Assembly (NCBI GenBank): GCA_002256055.1
Contig: NKIE01000197.1
Location: 1 to 5,801, forward strand
Source: Pseudomonas sp. PGPPP3
GTDB taxonomy: Bacteria > Pseudomonadota > Gammaproteobacteria > Pseudomonadales > Pseudomonadaceae
DNA length: 5,801 nucleotides
Reading direction: 5' to 3'
Both the position numbers and the translations under genes were made by a program. Positions 1 to 5,629 of this stretch are shown one piece after another; positions within the stretch are counted from its first letter, which is position 1, and the number at the start of each line of letters is the position of its first letter. Below the pieces are notes generated by a model. The model did no database searches, was not told the origin of the DNA, and saw only the letters and a program-made list of their open reading frames with translations.

Positions 1-586
1 GTTGTCGGCGCAGAACATCGCTTTCAACGAAGTGGCGCGCCAGGCCATCCTCTCCGACCCGGACTTCCACGGCGGGCACTTTCAGGAGCAGGGCGTGATC
101 CCCAAGCGCGGGCTGATATTGGCGCGCATGGTCGGCCACATCACCTACCTGTCGGATGACGCCATGGGCGAGAAATTCGGCCGTGACCTGAAGAGCGACA
201 AGCTCAACTACGACTTCCACAGCGTCGAGTTCCAGGTCGAGAGCTACCTGCGCTATCAGGGCGAGGAGTTCTCCGGGCGTTTCGACGCCAACACCTACCT
301 GCTGATGACCAAGGCCCTCGACTACTTCGACCCGGCAGCCAGCCACGCTGGCGATCTGGCCAAGACACTGGCACCGGCCCAGGCGGATTTCTGCGTGATG
401 TCCTTCACCACCGACTGGCGCTTCTCGCCGGCGCGCTCGCGGGAGATCGTCGATGCCCTGGTGGCCGCGCGCAAGAACGTCTGCTACCTAGAAATCGACG
501 CGCCGCAGGGCCACGACGCCTTCCTCATTCCCATTCCGCGGTACTTGCAGGCGTTCAGCGCCTACATGCACCGCATCAGCGTGTAA
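1..586 (+). CDS. metX: Homoserine O-acyltransferase MetX, C-terminal half (5' end cut by window)
   Basis: Alpha/beta-hydrolase-fold enzyme that acylates the hydroxyl of L-homoserine, the first committed step of methionine synthesis in the cytoplasm. About 194 residues are visible, against a usual length near 380, so roughly the C-terminal half is present and the start lies before the window. Two members of the family's Ser-Asp-His triad can be placed: the Asp in [10 protein letters not shown] (visible residue 138) and the His in [10 protein letters not shown] (visible residue 171). The nucleophilic Ser would lie upstream. The segment DPDFHGGHF is also typical of MetX. Known for the family: Pseudomonas MetX proteins have been reassigned as succinyl-CoA dependent (MetXS) although often labelled acetyltransferases. 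The residues that decide acyl-CoA choice cannot be judged from this fragment. metW follows 7 bases after the TAA stop, and an AAGG overlapping that stop probably serves metW. The TTG at 2-4 is an internal codon, not the start. Confidence 0.95.
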   Translation, partial: LSAQNIAFNEVARQAILSDPDFHGGHFQEQGVIPKRGLILARMVGHITYLSDDAMGEKFGRDLKSDKLNYDFHSVEFQVESYLRYQGEEFSGRFDANTYLLMTKALDYFDPAASHAGDLAKTLAPAQADFCVMSFTTDWRFSPARSREIVDALVAARKNVCYLEIDAPQGHDAFLIPIPRYLQAFSAYMHRISV

Positions 587-593
587 GGCCGTC

Positions 594-1214
594 ATGAGAG
601 CCGATCTGGACATCATTCAAGACTGGATTCCCGCCGGCAGCCGGGTTCTCGACCTCGGCTGCGGCGACGGCGAACTGCTGGCCTGGCTGCGCGAGCACAA
701 ACAAGTCAGCGGCTATGGCCTGGAAATCGACGCCGACAACATCGCCCAGTGCCTGCTCAAGGGCATCAACGTCATCGAGCAGGACCTGGACAAAGGCCTC
801 GGCAACTTTGCCAGCAACAGCTTCGACGTGGTGGTCATGACCCAGGCCCTGCAGGCCGTGCAGTACCCGGACAAGCTGCTGGAGGAAATGCTCCGCGTCG
901 GCCGCCAGTGCATCATCACCTTCCCCAACTTCGGCCACTGGCGCTGCCGCTGGGACTTGGCGCGCAAAGGCCAGATGCCGGTCTCCGAGTTCCTCCCGTA
1001 CACCTGGTACAACACGCCAAACATCCACTTCTGCACCTTCCTCGACTTCGAAGAGTTGTGCCACCAGATGCGTGTGCGCGTCCTCGACCGCCTGGCGGTA
1101 GACCGCCTGCACCGGCACACACTGGCCAGTCGCTTGTGGCCTAATCTGCTGGGTGAGATCGGCATCTATCGCGTCAGCGGCCCCAGCCTGACTGACAGCC
1201 AGATAGCCGTCTGA
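594..1214 (+). CDS. metW: MetW, methyltransferase-fold partner of MetX
   Basis: MetW is a 206-residue protein with a class I SAM-dependent methyltransferase fold. It is encoded with metX and needed for methionine synthesis from homoserine in pseudomonads; genetic work in P. putida placed metW in the pathway. Visible motifs: motif I VLDLGCGDGELL at residues 18-29, an acidic residue after strand 2 (YGLEID, about 41-46), and a motif IV-like segment FDVVVMTQALQAV at 77-89. The conserved PNFGHWRCRW segment lies at 111-120 and the MetW-type LPYTWYNTPNIHFCTFLDFE at about 134-153. The length is normal for the family. The ATG at 594 is chosen because an AAGG sits 5 bases upstream, overlapping the metX stop (584-588), which points to coupled translation. 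The SAM-binding loop looks intact, yet no methyl acceptor is established as far as I know. Its role may be to activate or stabilise MetX by direct contact. Confidence 0.95.
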   Translation: MRADLDIIQDWIPAGSRVLDLGCGDGELLAWLREHKQVSGYGLEIDADNIAQCLLKGINVIEQDLDKGLGNFASNSFDVVVMTQALQAVQYPDKLLEEMLRVGRQCIITFPNFGHWRCRWDLARKGQMPVSEFLPYTWYNTPNIHFCTFLDFEELCHQMRVRVLDRLAVDRLHRHTLASRLWPNLLGEIGIYRVSGPSLTDSQIAV

Positions 1215-1242
1215 CCCACACCCCACTGCAAGGAGAATCGTC

Positions 1243-1662
1243 ATGACCCGCATCGCGTTATTACTGATGAGCCTGTGCTTGAGCCTGCCGGCCCTGGCCG
1301 AACAGAAGCAAAGCTATGGCGACCTGGACGTGCATTACAGCGCCTTCAACTCCGGCTTCCTGCAGCCCGAAGTCGCCGCGGCCACCGGCCTGGTGCGCAG
1401 CAAGACCCAGGGCGTGGTCAATGTCGCCGTGCTCAAGGCCGGCACCGCCAGCAGCGCCAAAGTCAGCGGCACAGTGAAGAACCTGCTGGGGCAAAGCACT
1501 GCCCTGAGCTTCAAAGAGGTCAAGGAAGGCAAGGCCATCTACTACCTGGCCCAGTTCCCCTTCGAGCAACGGGAAACCCTGCGCTTTACCCTAAACTTGA
1601 CCGCCGCCGATGGCGTGCCCCACAGTTTCGATTTCAACCAGGAATTTTTCCCCGACGAATGA
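1243..1662 (+). CDS. DUF4426 family exported protein
   Basis: A 139-residue protein with a clear Sec signal peptide: short basic n-region (MTR), hydrophobic core [12 protein letters not shown], and a PALA|EQ signal peptidase I site after residue 19. The mature part is about 120 residues, predicted periplasmic, rich in beta-strand patterns and without membrane segments. The mature start [17 protein letters not shown] and the end [13 protein letters not shown] fit the DUF4426 family found next to metW in Pseudomonas and relatives; I name it from memory of that family. No enzymatic motif is visible and the function is unknown. The Cys at residue 12 lies inside the hydrophobic core and does not form a lipobox. 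The start is well supported by AAGGAG at 1230-1235, 7 bases before the ATG. The gene lies 28 bases after metW, and its TGA overlaps the ATG of rdgB, so it is very likely co-transcribed with both. Confidence 0.88.
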   Translation: MTRIALLLMSLCLSLPALAEQKQSYGDLDVHYSAFNSGFLQPEVAAATGLVRSKTQGVVNVAVLKAGTASSAKVSGTVKNLLGQSTALSFKEVKEGKAIYYLAQFPFEQRETLRFTLNLTAADGVPHSFDFNQEFFPDE

Positions 1663-2255
1663 AGCCGATCACTGAACTGGTGCTGGCCAGCCACAACGCC
1701 GGCAAGCTGAAAGAACTACAAGCCATGCTCGGCGCACACATCAAAGTGCGCGCCGTCAGCGAGTTCAGCAGCGTCGCGCCGGAGGAAACCGGCCTGTCAT
1801 TTATCGAGAACGCTATCCTCAAGGCCCGCCATGCGGCGCAGGTGTCCGGCCTGCCGGCGCTGGCCGACGACTCGGGGCTGGCGGTAGACGCCCTCGGCGG
1901 TGCGCCGGGCATCTACTCGGCTCGCTATGCCGACGGCCAGGGCGATGCCGCCAACAACGCCAAGCTGCTGGACGTCCTTAAAGCGGTACCGGACACAGAG
2001 CGCGGCGCCCAGTTCGTCTGCGCCCTGGCACTGGTGCGGCATGCCGCCGACCCGCTGCCGATCCTTTGCGAAGGCCTCTGGCACGGCCGCATCCTGCATG
2101 AAGCCCGCGGCGCACAGGGTTTTGGCTACGACCCGCTGTTCTGGGTCGCCGAACGCAACTGCTCCAGCGCCGAACTGCCGGCGGCCGAGAAGAACCAGCT
2201 CAGCCACCGTGCCCGCGCCATGGCCCTGCTCAAACAACGCCTGGGGCTGGCATGA
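1659..2255 (+). CDS. rdgB: RdgB, dITP/XTP pyrophosphatase (Ham1 family)
   Basis: Cytoplasmic house-cleaning nucleotidase that hydrolyses dITP, ITP, XTP and related nucleotides to monophosphates plus pyrophosphate, keeping deaminated purines out of DNA and RNA. It is 198 residues, the usual length. Family signatures visible in order: the N-terminal [11 protein letters not shown] at 10-20 (substrate-binding loop), [14 protein letters not shown] at 47-60, the metal/catalytic region [13 protein letters not shown] at 67-79 with D70-D71, PGIYSARYA at 83-91, [10 protein letters not shown] at 152-161, and LSHRARAM near the C terminus at 181-188. The ATG at 1659 overlaps the DUF4426 stop as ATGA. No good Shine-Dalgarno sits at the right distance (an AGGA at 1640-1643 is too far), so translation probably depends on coupling to the upstream gene. 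A longer in-frame reading from 1275 would overlap the whole upstream gene and is not credible. Its stop overlaps the hemW start by the same 4-base arrangement. Confidence 0.97.
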   Translation: MKPITELVLASHNAGKLKELQAMLGAHIKVRAVSEFSSVAPEETGLSFIENAILKARHAAQVSGLPALADDSGLAVDALGGAPGIYSARYADGQGDAANNAKLLDVLKAVPDTERGAQFVCALALVRHAADPLPILCEGLWHGRILHEARGAQGFGYDPLFWVAERNCSSAELPAAEKNQLSHRARAMALLKQRLGLA

Positions 2256-3412
2256 GTGTGCCCGACGGCGGGAGTTTGCAGCTCCCGCCGCTTGCCTTGT
2301 ACATCCATATTCCCTGGTGCGTGCGCAAATGCCCGTACTGCGATTTCAACTCCCACGCCGCCGGCCCGACGCTGCCGGAACAGGAGTATGTCGACGCCCT
2401 GCTGGCGGATCTCGATGCTGATCTCGGCCATGTGCACGGCCGCCAACTGAGTTCGATCTTCTTCGGCGGCGGCACTCCAAGCCTGTTCAGCGCCGCCGCC
2501 CTCGGCCGTCTGCTGGCTGGCGTGGAGCAACGCATCGGGTTTGCTGCCGACATCGAAATCACCCTGGAAGCCAACCCCGGCACCTTTGAGCAGGCCAAAT
2601 TCCAGGCCTACCGCCAACTCGGCATCAATCGCCTGTCGATTGGCGTGCAGAGTTTTCAGGCCGATAAGCTCAAAGCCCTGGGCCGTATCCACGATGGTGA
2701 CGAAGCGATTCGCGCCGCCGACATGGCCCGCGCCGCCGGCTTCGACAACTTCAACCTCGACCTCATGCACGGCCTGCCGGACCAGTCGATCGAGGACGCC
2801 TTGAGCGACCTGCGCATCGCCATCGCCCAGCAGCCGACCCACTTGTCGTGGTACCAGCTGACCATGGAACCGAACACGGTGTTCTGGAGCCAGCCGCCGA
2901 CCCTGCCGGAAGACGACACCCTTTGGGACATTCAGGAGGCCGGCCAGCAATTGCTGGCCGAGCATGGCTACCTGCAGTACGAAGTCTCGGCCTATGCCCG
3001 CGCTGACCACCAGGCCCGGCATAACCTCAACTACTGGAGCTTCGGCGACTTTATCGGCATCGGCGCTGGCGCCCACGGCAAGCTCAGCAGCCCGAGCGGG
3101 CAGATCGTGCGCACTTGGAAGACCCGCCTACCCAAGGATTACCTGGCCTCGGACAAAGCCTTTCTCGCCGGCGAGCGTGCGCTCACTAGCGAAGAGCTGC
3201 CCTTCGAATTCCTGATGAATGTGCTGCGCCTCAACGACGGCTGCAGCAGCGCCCTGTTTACTCAACGTACCGGCTTGCCGCTCAGCGTCCTGAGCGCGGC
3301 CCGTGCCGAAGCCGAAGCCCGCGGCCTGCTTCTGAGTGACCCGCAACGGCTGACCGCCAGTCGCGAAGGGCAACTGTTTCTCAACGACCTGCTGCAGTAC
3401 TTCCTCACCTAG
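2252..3412 (+). CDS. hemW: HemW, radical SAM family haem chaperone
   Basis: A 386-residue member of the HemN/HemW radical SAM family. The N-terminal [12 protein letters not shown] carries the CX3CX2C iron-sulfur motif (C23, C27, C30). The residue two after the third Cys is Phe rather than the extra Cys of HemN, which marks HemW and not coproporphyrinogen III dehydrogenase. Other signatures are [10 protein letters not shown] at 70-79, TLEANPG at 104-110, [10 protein letters not shown] at 126-135, [10 protein letters not shown] at 169-178, and the HemW-type HNLNYW at 257-262. A C-terminal HemN_C-like region follows (about 310-380). Known for the family: HemW binds haem and is proposed to deliver it to respiratory proteins, and many genomes mislabel it as an oxidase. 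The ATG overlaps the rdgB TGA by 4 bases with only a weak purine stretch upstream, so coupling to rdgB is likely. An unusual GC-rich hairpin falls on codons 5-13. Confidence 0.96.
   Translation: MSVPDGGSLQLPPLALYIHIPWCVRKCPYCDFNSHAAGPTLPEQEYVDALLADLDADLGHVHGRQLSSIFFGGGTPSLFSAAALGRLLAGVEQRIGFAADIEITLEANPGTFEQAKFQAYRQLGINRLSIGVQSFQADKLKALGRIHDGDEAIRAADMARAAGFDNFNLDLMHGLPDQSIEDALSDLRIAIAQQPTHLSWYQLTMEPNTVFWSQPPTLPEDDTLWDIQEAGQQLLAEHGYLQYEVSAYARADHQARHNLNYWSFGDFIGIGAGAHGKLSSPSGQIVRTWKTRLPKDYLASDKAFLAGERALTSEELPFEFLMNVLRLNDGCSSALFTQRTGLPLSVLSAARAEAEARGLLLSDPQRLTASREGQLFLNDLLQYFLT
2266..2290 (+). promoter_or_regulatory. GC-rich hairpin in the first codons of hemW
   Basis: CGGCGGGAG (2266-2274) and CTCCCGCCG (2282-2290) are perfect 9-base inverted arms with a 7-base loop. 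The hairpin begins 14 bases after the A of the hemW ATG and 10 bases after the rdgB stop. In mRNA it would be very stable and sit at the front edge of a ribosome that is ending rdgB or starting hemW. It lacks a T-tract, so it is not a standard terminator. A regulatory role is inference; chance in GC-rich coding DNA is possible. Confidence 0.4.
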
Positions 3413-3434
3413 CGCACTCGCACTGCGCTGTTTT
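3411..3434 (+). terminator. Weak possible terminator at the hemW stop
   Basis: AGCGCA (3411-3416) pairs with TGCGCT (3424-3429) around a 7-base loop, followed by GTTTT. The hairpin overlaps the hemW TAG stop (3410-3412). With 6 pairs and only four T residues it would be a weak intrinsic terminator, perhaps reducing read-through into the next gene rather than stopping it. Confidence 0.25.
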
Positions 3435-3448
3435 GCTAAGGATTTGCC

Positions 3449-3772
3449 ATGGACCTGCTTCTCGACCTGATCGCCACCCTGTCGCGCTGGAGCCGCAGCC
3501 ACTTGGGCGATATCTCCCTGGCCTTGATGGCCACCCTGTTCGTGTTATTCGGCCCCGGCCTGAACGCCTGGGTGCAACGCTCCATCGGCGGCCTGAATTT
3601 CGTTCTGCGCACCCTGATCTTCGTGCTGGTCTGCGCCGTCGGTTATGGACTGGCGATCGTCTTACTGACCCCTTGGCTGGCCAACGCTCTGGGTTATTTC
3701 AACAACTACACCCTGGCGCCGGTATTGCTACTAGTCTTCTTTCTTATTGGCGTGCTGGCCGACCGCAGCTGA
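3449..3772 (+). CDS. DUF3392 family small inner-membrane protein
   Basis: A 107-residue, strongly hydrophobic protein with three likely membrane segments at about 21-41 (ISLALMATLFVLFGPGLNAW), 51-73 (FVLRTLIFVLVCAVGYGLAI...) and 86-104 (NYTLAPVLLLVFFLIG). There is no cleavable signal peptide; the first 18 residues look like an amphipathic helix (MDLLLDLIATLSRWSRSH). Positive residues (R13, R16) precede helix 1, R44 and R54 lie between helices 1 and 2, and the C terminus is DRS. I assign it to DUF3392 from memory of this family next to hemW in Pseudomonas; function is unknown. The start is supported by AAGGA at 3438-3442, 6 bases before the ATG. It lies 36 bases after hemW, with only a weak hairpin between, so partial co-transcription is plausible. 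A 185-residue reading in another frame over the same DNA lacks a comparable start signal and is a shadow. Confidence 0.85.
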   Translation: MDLLLDLIATLSRWSRSHLGDISLALMATLFVLFGPGLNAWVQRSIGGLNFVLRTLIFVLVCAVGYGLAIVLLTPWLANALGYFNNYTLAPVLLLVFFLIGVLADRS

Positions 3773-3817
3773 TTCCGGGGGTGCGCGGCTGGCCGTCGGC
3801 CACCGGAGGAGCCCTGC

Positions 3818-4072
3818 ATGAAAGCCATCAAGCACCTGTACCTGTATTTCCAAGACGGCCAACGCCTGGCACTGCGTTTCCCCCAGCAACGCGGGGAACC
3901 GGCGCAAATTGCGCGCTTGCTGCGCATGCAACTGGAGTCGCCGTTTATCAGCATCGAGGTCGATGGCGACCTGCTGCTGATCCCTCGTGAGAGCATCAAG
4001 TACCTGCAAGTCTGCCCCGCGCCACCCAGCATGCCGGAAGCCACCATCATCGGCGCCGAACTCATCGACTAA
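3818..4072 (+). CDS. Conserved-looking small protein of unknown function (84 aa)
   Basis: I do not recognise the family. It encodes 84 residues with no signal peptide or membrane segment, so it is probably cytoplasmic. The pattern is compact and mixed alpha/beta: a first strand pair (KHLYLYFQDGQRLALRF, 5-21), a helix with regular hydrophobic spacing (PAQIARLLRMQLES, 28-41), and strands ISIEVDG and DLLLIPRESIKYLQVCP (44-67). A proline-rich stretch (APPSMPE) leads to the end ATIIGAELID. The order strand-strand-helix-strand-strand suggests a small folded domain rather than a random reading. A strong GGAGGA at 3805-3810 sits 7 bases before the ATG, and the gene ends just before the shared terminator, so it is the last gene of the plus-strand group. 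Translation signal and position argue it is real. Confidence 0.8.
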   Translation: MKAIKHLYLYFQDGQRLALRFPQQRGEPAQIARLLRMQLESPFISIEVDGDLLLIPRESIKYLQVCPAPPSMPEATIIGAELID

Positions 4073-4083
4073 ACACCGGACAG

Positions 4084-4111
4084 AAAAAAACCGCCCGAAG
4101 GCGGTTTTTTT
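4084..4111. terminator. Bidirectional intrinsic terminator between convergent genes
   Basis: A7-CCGCC-CGAA-GGCGG-T7: a perfect palindromic stem of five G/C pairs, extended by seven A/T pairs, with a four-base loop. Read on either strand it gives a GC stem followed by seven U. It lies 11 bases after the stop of the 84-aa gene and 18 bases beyond the DUF1329 stop on the other strand, so it serves both. On the minus strand the loop reads C-UUCG-G, the exceptionally stable tetraloop, so termination of the DUF1329 transcript may be the more efficient direction. Confidence 0.95.
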
Positions 4112-4129
4112 GCTGCACAGCTTGCGGCC

Positions 4130-5473
4130 TTAGTTACCTTCGCGACGCAGGGCCTGCGGGGTAAAGTCGATCGGCGCCAGCTTGGCTTTGAAGTCGTACA
4201 TCGGCTCGTTGTTGTCCAGGCCATCGGCAAAGTAGCGATTACCCGGGAAGTCGTAGATGGTTTCCAGGGTGCTGCCGAACATTGGCGCATCGTAGTAATT
4301 GATCGGATGGCTTTCCTGCAGACCGACCAAAGCACCCTTCTTGTCATAGACGTCTACAGCAAGGATCTGCCAGCTGTCCTCGTCCAGATAGAAGCGACGC
4401 TTGGCATACGGATGGCTGAAACCTTTGCGCAAGTTGGCCTCGACCACCCACACGCGGTGCAGCTCGTAACGCAGCAACTGCGGGTTAACGGTCTTGCTCT
4501 TGAGGATGTCCTCGTAAGGAATGCCTTGCTGGTGCACGGCATAACTGTTGTAAGGCACTAGCATTTCGCGCTTGCCGCTCAGGGTCCACTCGTAACGGTC
4601 TGGTGCGCCGTTGTAGGAGTCGACCACGTCGGCGGTGGCCATGCCGTTGGTGTCCGGCTGCAGCGAATCGTAGGCGAGCATCGGCAGGCGGCGCACGCGG
4701 CGCTCACCGCGGCTGAAACGCCAGGCCTTACGGATCGCCAACACCTGGTCGAGGGTTTCCTGCACCACCAACGCGGAGCCGGCCAGCTTCGACGGTGCCA
4801 CTACGTTGTACTTGTAGTAGAACAGGGTGTTGTTCAGCCCTTGCGGGGTCATGCCGTCGCGGCCGTAGAGGAAGTAGATATCCCGTTCCAGCTTGAGCAG
4901 GGTATAGCTGCCATTGCTGAGCACCGCCGCCTGATTGGTGACGAAGTGAATCTGCTCACCGCGGTAACGCATGATGTGGTTCCAGATGGCTTCCTGACCA
5001 TCCTTGGGCAGCGGGAACGGCACGCCGGCCGCCACACCCTCAACCCCGTTACCGCCGGAAATCAGCTCGGCATTCAGGGCGTTCATCCGCGTAGCGTCGT
5101 AGATCCGCTGCGGCGCCGAGGCACTGCGGCGGGTCGGGTAGACCTGGAGAAAATACTCGGGCTGCTTTTGCAGCAAGGTCTTCAGACCTTCCGGCAGCAT
5201 GGCCTGGTATTGGCCCATGTTCTTGCTGTTGATCACATACTGCACGGCATCGCTCTTGAACGGATCAAGGTGATGCATGCCCGGCTGGTAACCCGCCGGC
5301 GCACTGGTGATGCCGCCATCCCAGGCTGGAATGGTCCCAGCGGCATTGCCGGCGCGCTCGGCACCCAGAGGGGTCAGATCGGAGCCCAGGCGCGCGGCCT
5401 GGGTCATGTCCACTTTGGCCTGGGCCTGAAAGGCACAGCCAGCCAGTAGCAGGATTGCAAATTGTCTTAACAC
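4130..5473 (-). CDS. DUF1329 family exported protein (GTG start preferred)
   Basis: A 447-residue protein matching DUF1329 along its whole length and near the usual size. Family landmarks (GTG numbering): LTPLGAERAGNAAGTIPAWD at 33-52, GERRVRRLPMLAYD at 256-269, YNGAPDRYEWTLSGKREM at 287-304, and LHRVWVVEANLRKG then YAKRRFYLDEDSWQ at about 338-369. The family is, as I recall, related to the LolA/LolB fold and often sits beside DUF1302 and RND-type exporter genes; neither is here and the function is unknown. The N-terminal export signal FAILLLAGCAFQAQA could be cut by signal peptidase I after AQA (residue 19), or be a lipoprotein signal with lipobox LAGC (Cys13). Start choice: AAGGAG directly abuts an ATG at 5479 (too close) but lies 6 bases from the in-frame GTG at 5473. 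An upstream ATG at 5563 has no Shine-Dalgarno and would bury the signal peptide. Confidence 0.9.
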   Translation of the reverse strand: MLRQFAILLLAGCAFQAQAKVDMTQAARLGSDLTPLGAERAGNAAGTIPAWDGGITSAPAGYQPGMHHLDPFKSDAVQYVINSKNMGQYQAMLPEGLKTLLQKQPEYFLQVYPTRRSASAPQRIYDATRMNALNAELISGGNGVEGVAAGVPFPLPKDGQEAIWNHIMRYRGEQIHFVTNQAAVLSNGSYTLLKLERDIYFLYGRDGMTPQGLNNTLFYYKYNVVAPSKLAGSALVVQETLDQVLAIRKAWRFSRGERRVRRLPMLAYDSLQPDTNGMATADVVDSYNGAPDRYEWTLSGKREMLVPYNSYAVHQQGIPYEDILKSKTVNPQLLRYELHRVWVVEANLRKGFSHPYAKRRFYLDEDSWQILAVDVYDKKGALVGLQESHPINYYDAPMFGSTLETIYDFPGNRYFADGLDNNEPMYDFKAKLAPIDFTPQALRREGN

Positions 5474-5479
5474 CGCCAT

Positions 5480-5485
5480 CTCCTT
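5480..5485 (-). promoter_or_regulatory. Ribosome binding site deciding the DUF1329 start
   Basis: On the minus strand AAGGAG is followed directly by ATGGCGGTG. Spacing is 0 bases to the ATG (5479) and 6 bases to the GTG (5473). Normal spacing favours GTG, giving a protein two residues shorter; the reading frame and signal peptide are the same either way. Confidence 0.7.
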
Positions 5486-5488
5486 GCA

Positions 5489-5508
5489 GCGCGCAGAAAC
5501 TGCAGCGC
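5489..5508 (-). promoter_or_regulatory. Hairpin just upstream of the DUF1329 ribosome binding site
   Basis: On the minus strand GCGC-T-GCAG-TTT-CTGC-GCGC can fold into eight G/C-rich pairs with one bulged base and a three-base loop. It ends 3 bases before AAGGAG. It could affect access of ribosomes to the start, but short GC-rich hairpins are common in such genomes and the role is inferred. Confidence 0.35.
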
Positions 5509-5514
5509 CCTGTG

Positions 5515-5543
5515 AATACCGGCAACCATGACGGTTGGGTATT
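5515..5543. promoter_or_regulatory. 29-bp imperfect inverted repeat in the DUF1329 leader
   Basis: Plus-strand order is AATACC-GG-CAACC-ATGAC-GGTTG-GGTATT. The outer arms (5515-5520 and 5538-5543) and inner arms (5523-5527 and 5533-5537) are perfect complements, making 11 pairs with one two-base bulge around a five-base centre. It ends 41 bases upstream of the GTG. No T-tract follows on either strand, so it is not a standard terminator. It could be an operator for a dimeric regulator or a structured mRNA leader. I could not identify a convincing -35/-10 pair near it. Confidence 0.45.
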
Positions 5544-5629
5544 AATCGTTGGCAGGACTCCATGCCTGTGCCGGGTGGCCCGGTCTATTTAATCATCCTT
5601 GCAGCCGTCATCCGACTGGGTGAATCAGG

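Noticed and set aside
576..1253. 225-residue open reading frame antisense to metW
   Set aside because: It lies opposite a well-supported gene; it is long because high-GC codon use leaves few stops on the opposite strand. Composition is A/V/Q/D-rich without motifs.
1275..1658. Extended start for rdgB
   Set aside because: The extension overlaps the whole DUF4426 gene, has Gln/Arg/Gly-rich composition, and RdgB begins normally at 1659.
2126..3076. 316-residue open reading frame antisense to rdgB/hemW
   Set aside because: It spans two real genes on the other strand, has low-complexity composition and no recognisable domain; a GC shadow.
3790..3802. TGGCC-GTC-GGCCA hairpin before the 84-aa gene
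   Set aside because: Five pairs with a three-base loop and no T-tract; ordinary for GC-rich DNA.
3433..3990. 185-residue reading across DUF3392 and the next gene in another frame
   Set aside because: It is rich in Arg/Pro/Gly, has no motif, and conflicts with two genes that have good ribosome binding sites.
4841..5449. 202-residue open reading frame antisense to DUF1329
   Set aside because: The minus-strand reading matches DUF1329 throughout; this one has no motif and no ribosome binding site that I can see.
5480..5563. Upstream ATG (5563) for the DUF1329 gene
   Set aside because: There is no Shine-Dalgarno, the extension is Cys/Arg-rich, and it would place the hydrophobic signal segment more than 30 residues from the N terminus.
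5555..5572. Sigma-54-like element (CGGCAC...) upstream of DUF1329
   Set aside because: The -24 half is partial and the -12 half lacks the TTGC core at the required spacing.
5571..5583. CCGGG-TGG-CCCGG hairpin as a trmB terminator
   Set aside because: Only five pairs with a three-base loop, and no T-tract on the minus strand where trmB is transcribed.
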